A stretch of 64,000 nucleotides of DNA from assembly GCF_028389875.1 (NCBI RefSeq), contig NC_084663.1, positions 14,956,666 through 15,020,665 of the forward strand, read 5' to 3'. A program made the translations under genes and the position numbers. The notes below the pieces were generated by a model. It made no database searches, had not been told where the DNA came from, and was given only the letters and a program-made list of their open reading frames with translations. Position 1 is the first letter of the stretch; the number at the start of each line of letters is the position of its first letter. Source of the stretch: Rhea pennata (lineage: Eukaryota; Chordata; Aves; Rheiformes; Rheidae). This document shows, piece by piece, positions 1 to 33,479 of the stretch.

Positions 1-13854
<13,854 letters not shown>

Positions 13855-14080
13855 ATGAACTGTGAAATGAGTTAGATTTTATCATGTATAGCATTTTACT
13901 ACTTGTATGTTCTGGACAAATCTTTACAGATCGGTAACGAGAGATTTGTATTTTTTAAAGTTTTTATTAGTGAAAGAAATTAACATAAATCACTTGCAAG
14001 GTGGTGGTTGTAATATAATGTAGATCTTAGTGACTGATGCTTTTTAATGAATGAATAAATTGCTTGAGCTGTAACATGGC
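13855..14080 (+). other. PUS7: PUS7 3' UTR
   Basis: Short AT-rich 3' UTR running from the stop codon at 13852-13854 to just past the AATAAA signal at 14054. The TGTGTTTTTAAG sequence after the signal fits a GU-rich downstream element. The exact cleavage site is not known. Confidence 0.75.
14054..14059 (+). terminator. PUS7: PUS7 polyadenylation signal AATAAA
   Basis: A canonical hexamer 200 bp downstream of the PUS7 stop, followed within 30 bp by T/G-rich sequence. Confidence 0.75.
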
Positions 14081-14819
14081 TGTGTTTTTAAGAAGGGGGC
14101 CTATGATAGTTTCAGACCCGGAGGAATCTTCAGTTTGCTTGTCTAGAAGTACAGCAAGCATTGAATGTTTTCATGAGTTTAGTGCAACTTAAACACTCTT
14201 CAAATATATTTAATTACAGATTGAGAAAAACAGTTATAATAAAACTAAGATATTAATGAATATTTGTATCGAAGAAGGAAGTTTACGTAGCCCTAGTATG
14301 CCGGCAGTATTTGTGCTGACGTGGTAGAGGATTCTGTTAACAAGGCATTTTATGTGGGGTAATGGTGTATGGCTGTTTTACTTACCTGTAGTCTTTTATT
14401 AAGAAAATACTTGTGTGTATTTTCCTGCTTTACTAATACCTGTGCTAAAGAACAGGTAAGGAAAATTAACCAAAAAGTCCAGGTGAATGTTGTAACAATT
14501 TCCTCTACGCATCTTGGTGTGTCCATTGCCGGCAGTAGATGAGCCAGACTCCTAGTAGGGGGAAAAAAAACATTATAAAGCCATTCAAAAATGACAGTTA
14601 TTGCCTTTGCAATCTGCTTCTATGCCAAATAAGAATACTTCTATTGTTTGCGTTAATAAACTCATGGAAATACAAACCAATCTCTGCTGTTGTACCTTTT
14701 TATTGTTCAAATGGGACTTAAATCCTTTAAAACATGCCTGATAGTAAACGGTCTCCAAAAGATGAAGGGGAGTCGTGCTCGTGAAGCGGCAGGACTGTAA
14801 TTTCCATGCGGGAATAAAA
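14081..14819. other. PUS7-RINT1 intergenic spacer
   Basis: About 740 bp of AT-rich DNA between the PUS7 3' end and the RINT1 CpG island. A further AATAAA-like site near 14237 could be an alternative PUS7 end. No gene was seen. Confidence 0.7.
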
Positions 14820-15011
14820 CGGGATAGTCTCGCACGCAGCTGCCCTGGGGCTCCGCCCGCGGCGCACCGCTGGGAGCCGCCAGGGACGAGGCCGCCAGGC
14901 GCCGCCGGCGCGGCGGGCGGTGCTGCCGCCCCTCCCTCATCCCCTGCCCGCCTGAGGCGGGCGGCGGCGCGCAGCGGGCGGTTGGCCGCGCGCGCCACCG
15001 GAGGCGGGCGA

Positions 15012-15023
15012 GGCGCATGCGCC
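15012..15023. promoter_or_regulatory. RINT1: NRF1-like palindrome GGCGCATGCGCC
   Basis: A perfect 12-bp palindrome containing the NRF1 core GCGCATGCGC, inside the RINT1 CpG island. NRF1 sites are common in housekeeping CpG promoters. Occupancy is not shown by sequence. Confidence 0.65.
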
Positions 15024-15047
15024 TGGGGCCCGGTGCGGCGCTGTGGG

Positions 15048-15055
15048 CACGTGAC
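15048..15055 (+). promoter_or_regulatory. RINT1: E-box / CLEAR-like motif CACGTGAC
   Basis: A canonical CACGTG E-box followed by AC, 25 bp downstream of the NRF1-like site. It matches USF/MYC sites and resembles the TFEB CLEAR motif (GTCACGTGAC) on one half. Confidence 0.55.
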
Positions 15056-15059
15056 GCGG

Positions 15060-15133
15060 CGCGGCGGCGGCCGCCGCTGGCGTGTTCCGGCTGCTGAGGT
15101 GGCGGGGCGGGGCCGCGCGCGCGCGAGCGGCAG
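15060..15133 (+). other. RINT1: RINT1 exon 1 (non-coding, 5' edge unknown)
   Basis: The exon end is supported by a strong donor, GGCAG|GTGAGC, at 15134. In the frame that would join exon 2, exon 1 has a TGA upstream and no ATG before the donor, so it appears to be 5' UTR. The left coordinate is a guess, because the transcription start cannot be read from sequence. Confidence 0.55.
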
Positions 15134-15850
15134 GTGAGCGGCGGCGGGGGCAGGCGCGGCCTCGGCGCGGGCCCGGCGCGGCAGCTGCGGCGCTGCGCGC
15201 CCCGGCGCGTTGAAGGGCGGCGGGGCGGGGAGGGCCTCGCGGAGGCGTGCGGGCCCGCAGCCTCTCGGAAGGCTTCTCCGAGTGTGGCTGTGGCCAGCAG
15301 GCTCGGCGCGTTGCTCGCTGCCGTGTCTGCAGGCCGCCTGCAGGCGTTGACCGCCGCCCTCTCCGGCAGGCAGCGCCGCTTTCCTCCTCCTCAGGGCCCG
15401 CCTCCGTTCCGGACTCGCTGCTTCCCAGCTACGCAGTCTGCTCGTTTGCTCTTCCTGGTGCTCCTTAGTGCTCTCCCAACTGCGACTCATCGCTTGCACC
15501 CTTTTCTCACTCTTCTGTTTTCCGTTTAATACACTTTTTCATTTAATTAAACGGATAAAACACAGGTGTATGAATGACACAAGCAGTGTTTTGAAAGTGG
15601 AATTAAAAAACTGAATTGTAATAAAGCCAACTAGTCATTGTTGCTTCCCCCCCCCCTTTCACTGTGCATAAACATCCTCTCAATTTCAGGACTTTTATTT
15701 TTTCTGGATGCTGCCAAATGCACTGACCAGTACATGCCTCTTCTGCTGTTATACTCTTTTATTATTACTGTTATTATTGATAGTTCACTGATGTACTAAC
15801 TTTGCAAATCGTGTGCTTATTCTACAAGACCTAACTGGATATTTTCCTAG

Positions 15851-15905
15851 TCATGGGTCATCTCATCATTTGATATTTCTGGAACATCCTAAACTGCATG
15901 AAAAG
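15851..15905 (+). other. RINT1: candidate alternative 5'-UTR exon of RINT1
   Basis: A 55-bp stretch bounded by an acceptor with pyrimidine tract (ATTTTCCTAG) and a consensus donor (AAAAG|GTAAGT). If included in the mRNA it adds two upstream ATGs before the main start. One is at 15853-15855 with G at -3 and +4, encoding six codons then TGA. The other is at 15897 and stops just inside exon 2. No protein-coding role is possible in the main frame. Confidence 0.35.
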
Positions 15906-16312
15906 GTAAGTAGGCTGCTTTTTTTTTTTTCCTCATGCTTAATAAAAATACACGCTTGTTCTAGTATTTTTTCTTAATTTCTGTGCTAGAAGCAAGCATA
16001 CTTAAGTACTTTTAATGAAACTCGGTTTTGGGGCAGCTGTTCCTTCAAGTAGTGGATCGATTTCACTTTACTAATTAATATGCGATAAATCAATAATGGA
16101 GTGTGTTTCGTTGTATCTCTGCTAAACCTTATCCAAGCAAATTGCCTCACTTAAAGCAATATTGAATATCTTATTAAGACCTTATTTAAACTTCAGTTTA
16201 AATTGAACTGTCCTTACAGAATTTTGTATCCTGAGCAGATCAACAGTTGGTAGTACTGTCTTAGTTGTGACTAACTAGAAATCATATGATCAGTATTGCA
16301 GATAAAGAAAAC

Positions 16313-25843
<9,531 letters not shown>

Positions 25844-26030
25844 AGGTTTTTGTGAAAAAAGGTCAGTAACTTAGTTCTGTATTACTTACTTCCAATAGAA
25901 GTAAAGCAAATGGTTTACATTTAATATACTTCCTGATTTCTTTTCCCTGATACATGCTTAGAGATTGGTTTAACTTAGTTTTGTGCCTTCCTCTGTACAC
26001 AGTTAAAATAAAATGATTTTAAGATGCTAC
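25844..26030 (+). other. RINT1: RINT1 3' UTR
   Basis: Short 3' UTR after the TAA at 25841-25843, running to just beyond the AATAAA at 26007. Confidence 0.7.
26007..26012 (+). terminator. RINT1: RINT1 polyadenylation signal AATAAA
   Basis: A canonical hexamer 164 bp after the stop codon, followed by T-rich sequence (TGATTTTAAG). It is the best candidate 3' end for the gene. Confidence 0.75.
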
Positions 26031-26575
26031 TGATTTGGCTTCTACTCCCACAGAAGTGGGGTATTTTCTATAGCCTTCTTCTAATTAAGGTTAAAAGCAA
26101 CCCTAAAAAATACTACTTGCATGTTGTCAAACTATTCCTTTGTAAGGAATACAGAAGGAATGTGTATATGCAAATACACCTGCACACAGCATGGGAAACT
26201 ATTTCATATGAACTGGTGCAATTCTGTTAAAAATACAGGTATTACATCTGTAAATCAGTTAATGGACATATATAAAATGTGTATATCTAGGACACAGAAT
26301 GAAATGAAGGTGTATGTCACTTTTCATACTATCTTTTTGGCTGTCCCAAAGTCTATCTTGATTTTTTTTTTAAGTAGGACCACCTTTATTATTGAGCCTA
26401 TTCAGAAATTGTGTAAGTTCTATGTTGTAAATATGAAAATAGTTCGAAATGAATGAATGAAAATGTTCTGGTTGGAAGTGCTATCTTTCTCCAAATTTAG
26501 ACATTTCTCATAGGTCGCTGCAGTTGGTCGTCTTTCCTTTTAAAAAAAAAAACTTAAGAAACAACTTGTCTCTTG
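26031..26575. other. spacer between convergent RINT1 and EFCAB10
   Basis: About 570 bp separate the two poly(A) signals of opposite orientation. The sequence is AT-rich with no gene. Longer 3' ends of either gene would overlap here. Confidence 0.7.
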
Positions 26576-26583
26576 GAGTTAAC

Positions 26584-26589
26584 TTTATT
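26584..26589 (-). terminator. EFCAB10: EFCAB10 polyadenylation signal (AATAAA on - strand)
   Basis: The plus strand reads TTTATT, so the minus strand has AATAAA, 329 bp downstream of the EFCAB10 stop codon. It is the first canonical hexamer that I see on that side. Confidence 0.65.
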
Positions 26590-26917
26590 CAGTGGATGGA
26601 CAAGCCAACAAGTAACAGAGTACTGCCACAAGCTACACTCTGAATCCATCACTCCTGTTGCAGAAGCTCCAAAACATCTTTTTAAATAACATAGTCTTGT
26701 AACAGAAGAATGGCAATTTTCAGACAGTTTGTAACCATTTTTTTTTGTTTATCTTTAAGTCTGATTGCTAAATGTGGGAAAAATGAGAAAGAGGATACTG
26801 CTTAAAAATGAGAGGACAGCAGCTGTCAACGGATGAAGAAACAGAAAAAAAGATTGAGGAAAATGTCTATGTTGTGGGTGGGTGTAAATAGATACATGTA
26901 TACATCCGCAGCTGAAA

Positions 26918-28332
26918 CTAATATACAGCCCAGCTCTCCAGCATCTTTTTAGTCCTAGGACAGAAAAAAAAAAAAAAAGTTCTGGTTAGATATTAGAATA
27001 ACTAGGTTCAGTTATCTTTTGGTGACACTAATTTTTATTGAAATTAGTTATCAAAAAATTGTTCCTTGAAACATACCTTGCCTATGAGACACTATTAAAA
27101 CTCAGCCTGTTTCGCTACTTCAGGCAGAGCAGCCAACATAGCTTAAATGTTTCATATTTCCAAATCAGTATTCTGACCACTTAGGCCATCTGATACCTGG
27201 GTTAACTGTCTTTGATCTGTGGGGAAGATAATCAGATTGGTCTGCTTTAATAGGATCTTGAAAATGAGACAGTTGAGGAAAATGCCAAGTTTCAGAGTCT
27301 TAGAGTATGTTCAGGTTACTGCAAGTCAATCAAGTTGGAGCGGTAACTGACCATTTTCAGTTGTGCAATGCAAAGTAATGTGGGTAAGTTAAACCAGTCA
27401 GTCCTTTAATTATATGCTTTGTAAATAAACAGTTACGCAACAACAAAATACCCTTTCAATTAAACTCACACTTCTTCTTTGAATGTGTCCAGTGTGATAT
27501 TTGCATCATCTTCAGAGTGCAGGCCTTCTGTGCACAGTCCCAAGGTTTTAAGAGCTAAAGTTAAAACAGAATTTCCTGTATAAGCCTTTAAAGACTGAAA
27601 GTCACCTCGATCTTCTAAAGGAAAAGCTAGTAGTAAACACATAATTTAACTTTTCAACTTGCAGATTGTGTAGTCAAATGTGCTGATATTTTTTCTAAAA
27701 AAAAATGCATGGTTCTAAAACTATTTTAATAAAATTTTCCTTTGCAAAAAAAAAAAAAAAAAAAAAAAAAGAGTATTCAAGTGAGACTAACCTTCTTTGT
27801 ACTGCACTGACGTTATGTACCCTTGACCTGCAACGTCCATCATCTCAAACATGGCAGTCAGGTTCGACTCATCCATAAGATAAGGATACTCCCCCTCACC
27901 TTGCTTTCCAGCCTGCACTTTTTCCAGTACCTGGATCAGAAACTCGCGTGGTCTTTCTGCAAGGAAGCAAAAGTAATGTACTGCCCCAGGAGTCGCAGCA
28001 GAGGCAGTTCAGCCAGCTTCGCCGTCCCTCGCAGTGCTGTTATCTAGCCTGACAGAGGAGGGACGGAATAACAAATAAATAAAAAGTCTTCCGCCTCGGG
28101 AGAGGGCAGCGAAAGCCTTGGGGCTCCTGACAGCAGCTTCTCCGAGGCCAGCGGCCCCGCAGGCTGGAGGTCCCTGCCCCCTCCCCCTTATTTGCCCGCA
28201 CCCGCATGGCCGCCCCGCCTCGCCCGTACCGGGCCGGTGGTAGAGCAGCAGCGCGCTGAGGCTGTGGAGCAGCTCGGGGATGCGGTGCCGCTCCAGGTAC
28301 TCGCGGCCCCGCTGCTCGCCCGCCGCCGCCAT
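26918..28332 (-). CDS. EFCAB10: EFCAB10, EF-hand calcium-binding domain protein 10, complete
   Basis: Four coding exons on the minus strand: 28230-28332, 27792-27956, 27470-27554 and 26918-26954. They total 390 nt and encode 129 residues, close to the human protein as I recall it. All junctions are in phase and GT-AG. Residues about 10-45 (REYLERHRIPELL, then HRPERPREFLIQVL) look like an RIIa/DPY-30-type docking helix pair. Residues 63-92 form one EF-hand whose loop runs D75 to Q86. Ligand positions 3 (Ala77), 5 (Gln79) and 12 (Gln86) are not acidic, so calcium binding is doubtful. The C-terminus reads TFKEEV then TKKMLESWAVY. The start MAAAGEQ was chosen by family alignment, although an in-frame upstream ATG exists at 28441-28443. 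Function is poorly known; an axonemal or AKAP-like role is inferred from the docking fold and the promoter X-box. Confidence 0.95.
27557..27791 (-). other. EFCAB10: EFCAB10 intron 2 with A25 run
   Basis: Short intron carrying an uninterrupted A25 run on the plus strand at 27746-27770, about 20 bp inside the intron from the donor. On the transcript this is poly(U). Confidence 0.85.
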
Positions 28333-28500
28333 CCCGCGTTGCCAGGCGACCGAGCGCGCCCTCCCCCCCCCCCCCCCGCACCCTCGCGCCCGGCCGTTAA
28401 CGGTTGCGGCGCGCGCAGCGCCGCCCCTCCCCCTGCGGGCCACAGAGGCGCCGGGCTCTCGGCGAGGGGGTGGTGCTCACAAAGCGCCTCGGTAGCGAGA
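28130..28500 (-). promoter_or_regulatory. EFCAB10: CpG island promoter of EFCAB10
   Basis: A GC/CpG-rich block covering coding exon 1, the 5' UTR and upstream DNA. It contains a C14-C15 tract (about 28362-28377) and the X-box. Long ORFs here on both strands are compositional artefacts. Confidence 0.8.
28338..28350. promoter_or_regulatory. EFCAB10: RFX X-box GTTGCCAGGCGAC
   Basis: On the minus strand the site reads GTCGCC-T-GGCAAC, which meets the RYYNYY N RRNRAC X-box consensus at every position. It lies just upstream of the EFCAB10 start codon. RFX factors with FOXJ1 drive ciliary genes from such promoter-proximal sites. Confidence 0.7.
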
Positions 28501-28578
28501 GCGGAAGGGAATGAGGCAGTGAAGTGTGCCGGTGTGTGTAAATGGGTGCGAGCTGACCTAGTGACTGACACACCGGGC

Positions 28579-28607
28579 TTTTTTTTTTTCTTTTTTTTCT
28601 TTTTCTT

Positions 28608-28646
<39 letters not shown>

Positions 28647-28660
28647 GGGGGGGGGGGGGG
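28579..28660. repeat. T/C-rich tract (67 bp) followed by G15
   Basis: The plus strand has a pyrimidine-only stretch at about 28579-28645, mostly T with a few C. It switches abruptly to about 15 consecutive G (28646-28660). The strand-asymmetric switch lies about 250 bp upstream of the EFCAB10 start and could form G-quadruplex or triplex DNA. The lengths may be affected by sequencing error. Confidence 0.9.
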
Positions 28661-29039
28661 AGGGGTGTCCAATTCTGTCAGAATTGGCGGGGGGTATCAG
28701 TATAGCGGACAATTCCGTACAGATTAGACCAGGAGAAAGAGCTAACGGTAGTAAAGCAGGTTACTGGGACGTCATTGTGCAGTACCTGCTTGAATTAGTG
28801 CAGAGAAGGTAAGCAAATCATTATTATTTGCCTGGATTTCATCATACTTGCACTAGAACAGAAGATCATTGCTTTCAGCAAGTTACTAGCTTTTACCACG
28901 CTTGCATTAGTTCAAGGGAAGAGCAAGTGACGCAGACTTGATTTTAACATTTATAACCCTCTTTTCAACTTCAGCCGCAGGGTTTTGTTTGTTTTTCTTT
29001 TCCTTCTTCATACGTGGTCGTGCAGTCTACACCTTTTAA

Positions 29040-29061
29040 CCCCCCCCCCCCCCCCCCCCCC
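29040..29061. repeat. C22 homopolymer
   Basis: About 22 consecutive C followed by a G and eight T. It is a potential i-motif, or a G-quadruplex on the opposite strand. Confidence 0.9.
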
Positions 29062-29295
29062 GTTTTTTTTCTTCCTTTGCCTGGACTCACTTGCTAAAGG
29101 TGGTTTTACTTAACATTTTGCTAACACGCCATGTGCTGTATCTTAACATTTGCTAGGATTAAGATGCCACCTAGCGAAATCTAGTGATGCATACTACCCA
29201 GAGGAATAATAATAGTGCTACACCGTCATTCCGAAGCTTAATTTTATACTCAACTTACTTACAAAGCAAAGCTACCGCTACAGGAAATTGAAGGC

Positions 29296-29348
29296 TGTCC
29301 TCTCTCTCTCCCTCTCTATCTCCCTCTCTCTCTCTCTCCCCCCCCCTC
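29296..29348. repeat. CT-rich microsatellite
   Basis: An imperfect (CT)n/(CCCT)n pyrimidine tract of about 50 bp, ending in a C run. Confidence 0.9.
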
Positions 29349-31124
29349 TGTTGTGAAACTCGGACTTGGTATGTTTGTCAAGAGAAATCATGCAGCAGAA
29401 GACAGATTCTTCAGCGATCTTGTAGTACAGAGATCCTGTAGTATTTGAAAAGAAGAGTGTATTTAGAAGGATGCCTCTTTCAAAAAATCAATGATGAGTA
29501 GCAACAAAGAGTAAGGAAAATGGCTGCTTTTAAAAAATCATTATTTGGGTTTGCAGCATAAACTGTAAACAGAGAACAGACATGAAAGAACCTTTTCATT
29601 ACCCAGTGTGAGTAGGAGAAAGATAATCAAAACGTGCCCCACGAAGAAAAGAATATTCAAGCAAATCTAAGAAAGATACCCCTCTGCCATCAGATGTAAA
29701 ATAGACAAGTAAATGGACATACAGTAAAGAAAATAATAGAATTCCCTTTAAACTTAATTCTAGTATTGTCCATATTTAACTATTACTTGCCAAAACTGAA
29801 ATATCACAGTATATTAATCAAATCCACCTATTTTTGATACAGGAACAGTGAGAAGTAGCATTCAAAACTGCAGAGACAGTACAGCTACCTTTTCTCTCAC
29901 TCTGTTGTTGAGTATTTTTAACAGGTTATGCCATCTCCCAGAAGTCTTAATTTGGGCTAGAAGAACTGTAGCTTCATAACATTTACCTCCCTTGGCAGCT
30001 ACGTTGCAGTGCTGGAAATCTCGCTCTCCTAAGGAATGCAGTTCATAGTTACTGAATCCAGTCCTGTATTTGACTTTTATACCACTTTCAGTAAACTTTT
30101 CAAAAAAATAACAAATGCTTCTTCCTACAGGAAGTGAGATGGGAGAAAGTGTAGTTTGAGATGTAGAAAAGTACAAACAAGAGATTGAACTGGCCAGCAG
30201 AGGAGGAAAAAGGACCTGAAGAGTGTTTCTGTGGAAAGGAAATCATTAGGATAGGAAGACTGACTAAGAACGGAGGGAACAAATGAAAGACTGGAGGGAA
30301 AGAAAGGTAAGTCAATGTTCGGGGAGAAAAACAGCATTTAGCAAAGGAAATTTCTAGTGGCCAACAAAGGTAACCATCATTAAATGTGTTCAATGCTAAA
30401 ATTTTAAGCATAAACACTAGCACTGGAATTAGTATTTAAAGGGTATTTCTATGGGAAATGGTTCAGAAAATCACTAAGAGCAAACCCCAGCTTGATCTTC
30501 TACTAGGAATACAATTTTTAATTTAAATTCATTTTTAAGAGAGCATAATTTATTTCATTGAAAATATTTTCCAATAATACATCATCTAGAGAGTTCATTA
30601 TCGTTGGTTCATATGAGAGTATCAGCTATACATGAGTTCTAAAAGTAGAACTTAGGACAATTTGTGAAAAGCTCACACTGATTATTGTAGGGAGGGGATT
30701 GAACATCTAGTTCAAAACATTATTTGATAAATCATCAGAAAGTTCTTTGGCTTCTCTATAGAGATGCTAATTAAATATATGAGAACAGATTTGATCCTTG
30801 AGTTCTTGATAAAGATTTAAAGTGTCCTGGTTATTTTAAATTGAATCTGGTTGAAAGAGTTGATATCCGTTGTGGCAGAAGCTGAGCTTTTTGCAGGATA
30901 TTGTTAATAGCTTAAACATTTTATCTTATTTACATATGACTAGTCTACCTAGAGTCTCAAAGATTGTAACTTAAAGGAATAGGGACTGCAGGACAGATAA
31001 ATGAAGCTGTTTGCAGACCAGGCATTTGGCTTGCAAAGGAAAAGAGGCAGATGGCCTCCCCCTCCCCCCGTTGGAACATACAAAAACTATAAAATCTAGG
31101 GCTGTGGGAGGAAACAGGAGTGCT

Positions 31125-31545
31125 AAAGGCTGGAAAAGATGTCCATATGTTCCAGCTCCTATTCATCTTGGTGGCCCTCTGTTGAACTCAGTTGAGTATG
31201 CCAATGTCTTGTACTGTGGAGCCCAAAACTTGGCATAGTACTCCAGATGCGGTCACTGAAGTGCCAAAACAGAGGAGACTAATCACTTCCATTTGTGGCC
31301 AGGTATGCTTAGCTTTCATCACCACAGGGGCCCACCACTGACTCACATGTGGCTGGTCTGCCAGGACCACCCTAGGTCCTTTTCCTACAGAGCTTTTTTC
31401 TTCCTCCTTCCCACCTGCAGGACTTTGCCTTTACCTTTGTTGACCTCATGAGGTTTCTGTCAGCCTGGTTCTTCAGCATGTTGAAATCCCTTTGAAGGTC
31501 AGCCCTGCCTCTACTTTATTAATTGTATTATATTAATCTAGCCTG
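31125..31545 (-). mobile_element. CR1 LINE fragment, antisense
   Basis: The plus strand reads as reversed CR1, with ATCTTGGTGGCCCTCTGTTG, then GGAGCCCAAAACTTGG, then CCTCATGAGGTTTCTGTCAG and TTGAAATCCCTTTGAAGG. The frame is lost, and similarity to the consensus is moderate, so it is an old copy. Edges are approximate. Confidence 0.8.
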
Positions 31546-33299
31546 TGTTATTTGTGATGCATTACACAATGAAAACAAGAAAGCACTGCATACCTTCTAC
31601 CATGCTTACACAGCCAAAGGGCAGACAAGGACCTATTGCTGAACTGTCAGCTTTATCTTTCTTCAGTTTAGGGAAGTATGTTTTAAAAGAGGTCTGTACT
31701 TGTTTTGAACAGTAGCTTTCAAGATGTACTCCAGGAGCAAAACATCATAAAAATTTGCATGAAATCAACATTCCTGTATTCAAAAGTCTGAATCTGTTGT
31801 ATGAATTTCCTCCAAATATTTCTGGAATCATTATTTGGCATTTCTTCTAGTTGTGGATCCTGACAGATTTGGATGAAAAAGAAAACAGTTACTGGTTACT
31901 GACAGCAACAATTTTCTTTTAAAAGAAATAGTTCTCTGGTAAGAACAGATGCATAGAAACATATAAACTGTTTTTATGAAAACGTAACTGCATAATGCAG
32001 TGAACAAAAAAGTTGCAATTTGATCTGCTTACCTAAGAAACTGAGGGTTTGTAGGGTATGTTAAATAATACAAGTAAAAGTACTGCTACAAGCAAAATAT
32101 TTACTGTGTAACAAAACAAAATGTTAGGGGGAATGAAAACTAATTCCAAGTAAGAGAACAGTTTGTAAACCATTAAAACAAATCTGTAAGTGCTAACAAA
32201 TGACTCACCCAGTCATACTTAAAAATACTTTACTTCAGTGGTCCTTGACCCTTGCTAGCAGCAGGCAATGACGGCAAGCAACTAAAAACCTGTGGGGCTA
32301 TCTCTTCTTGCTTGTAGTTTTGATTTGTATTGTCTGCAAGTAGTATCAAAGCATCTTATAAATAAAACATAACTTTTCAGCCATATTTGGGGACAACTTT
32401 TTGTCAGATGAAATATCACGATCTCCTGAATTTTCAAAATCCACTAAAATTTCAGTATCTAGTTCATGATGTTCATTTTCTCTACAGGGTACTGGTAAAG
32501 ATAACTTCAAGATTAAAAAAAATCCAGAGTTTTCAAAATAGAAGCAGCTCAGACCAAGACACAAGTTGGGCAGTAAGAGGAAGTTCTGGATTAGCTTTTG
32601 CTGCATGCATCAGAACATACAAGACATTACATAAAAAGCTGCTCCTCTGGAAGACAAAATTTTCCTCCTTCAGGTACTGTTTTCTCTAATGCAGGACAAC
32701 TATCTGTCTTTGCTGCTGGTACTGAGTGTTTGCATACAAAACCCCACTTTGCAGTTCAATTTCTTGCCTTTAAAAAGACTGCACAGTAACTGCGAGATTC
32801 TTCCCTACAGTACCTCCAAGACTGACCTTCCAGATACCTCATAAAGGAGCATAAAACATTTTCCCTAGATAGAGGAAGTTTGCAGTGAGAGGAAAAACTG
32901 CAATCCTCTCTGCAGAGCTGACAAGCCAATGAACAATTTAAGTCTCAATTCATCCATAATTGCAATACGTTTTACACAGATACTGGAATCTTAATGCCTA
33001 GAGAAAAATTGCATGTTTAATAACTATAAAAATTGTTATAAATTTGCAGTGCCAATTAAAGTGAGAATTCCTACGTCTAGAAGCTTCAGCAAAGTTATTT
33101 CTCACATTGATAAGGAATGTAAGAATGTATACAGCTAAGCAAAGGAATTTAAAAATGGTTTATCAGTACAAAAACTCAGTAGCCAGTCACGACACGTGTC
33201 CTGACATGTAAGTGTAAAAATACTTTAGATATGAACACCACAATAATCCCAGAGCAGTTCAGCCCTATACAGAAAGTTGGGCAGGTCATCTGAACTACT

Positions 33300-33400
33300 T
33301 CAGTCAAATTCCCAATACTGGTTATACATACAGTGTATACATATATACATACATACATGGTTATACATACAGTGTATGTATACATACAGTGTATTTCAGC
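33300..33400. repeat. TACA/GTAT-rich microsatellite with repeated CAGTGTAT
   Basis: Imperfect ATAC and TATG units in which ATACATACAGTGTAT recurs three times. It lies just past the ATXN7L1 3' end. Confidence 0.8.
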
Positions 33401-33479
33401 CTCTGGAAAGAAAAAGCTTTCTAATACATGCCATTTTGTTTTGTAAAGATAAATAATGACAAAAACATCTGTTTCTTAC

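Larger units (their letters stand above)
14820..15470 (+). promoter_or_regulatory. RINT1: CpG island promoter of RINT1
   Basis: About 650 bp of very GC- and CpG-rich DNA (GCGCGC runs, GGCGGG Sp1-like boxes) in an AT-rich setting, directly before RINT1. It has no TATA box, includes an E-box and an NRF1-like palindrome, and ends exon 1 with a donor at 15134. Long ORFs here on both strands, such as 14585-15499 on the - strand, arise from the low stop-codon density of GC-rich sequence and are not genes. The transcription start is probably within about 14990-15090 (inference). Confidence 0.88.

Noticed and set aside
14585-15499. 304-codon minus-strand ORF rich in Ala, Arg and Pro
   Set aside because: It lies across the RINT1 CpG island, where stop codons are rare by composition. 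It has no family resemblance and runs into AT-rich sequence.
14775-15529. Overlapping plus-strand GC-rich ORFs
   Set aside because: They are compositional ORFs in the same CpG island. They read through the exon 1 donor and cannot join RINT1 exon 2 in frame.
16286-16312. Upstream in-frame ATG before the RINT1 start
   Set aside because: It falls in the intron before the acceptor at 16301 and has weak context. The exonic ATG at 16313 fits better.
28188-28812. 174- to 206-codon ORFs on both strands with poly-Lys or poly-Phe runs
   Set aside because: They are generated by the T/C/G tract and CpG island upstream of EFCAB10. They are low complexity with no homologue recognised.
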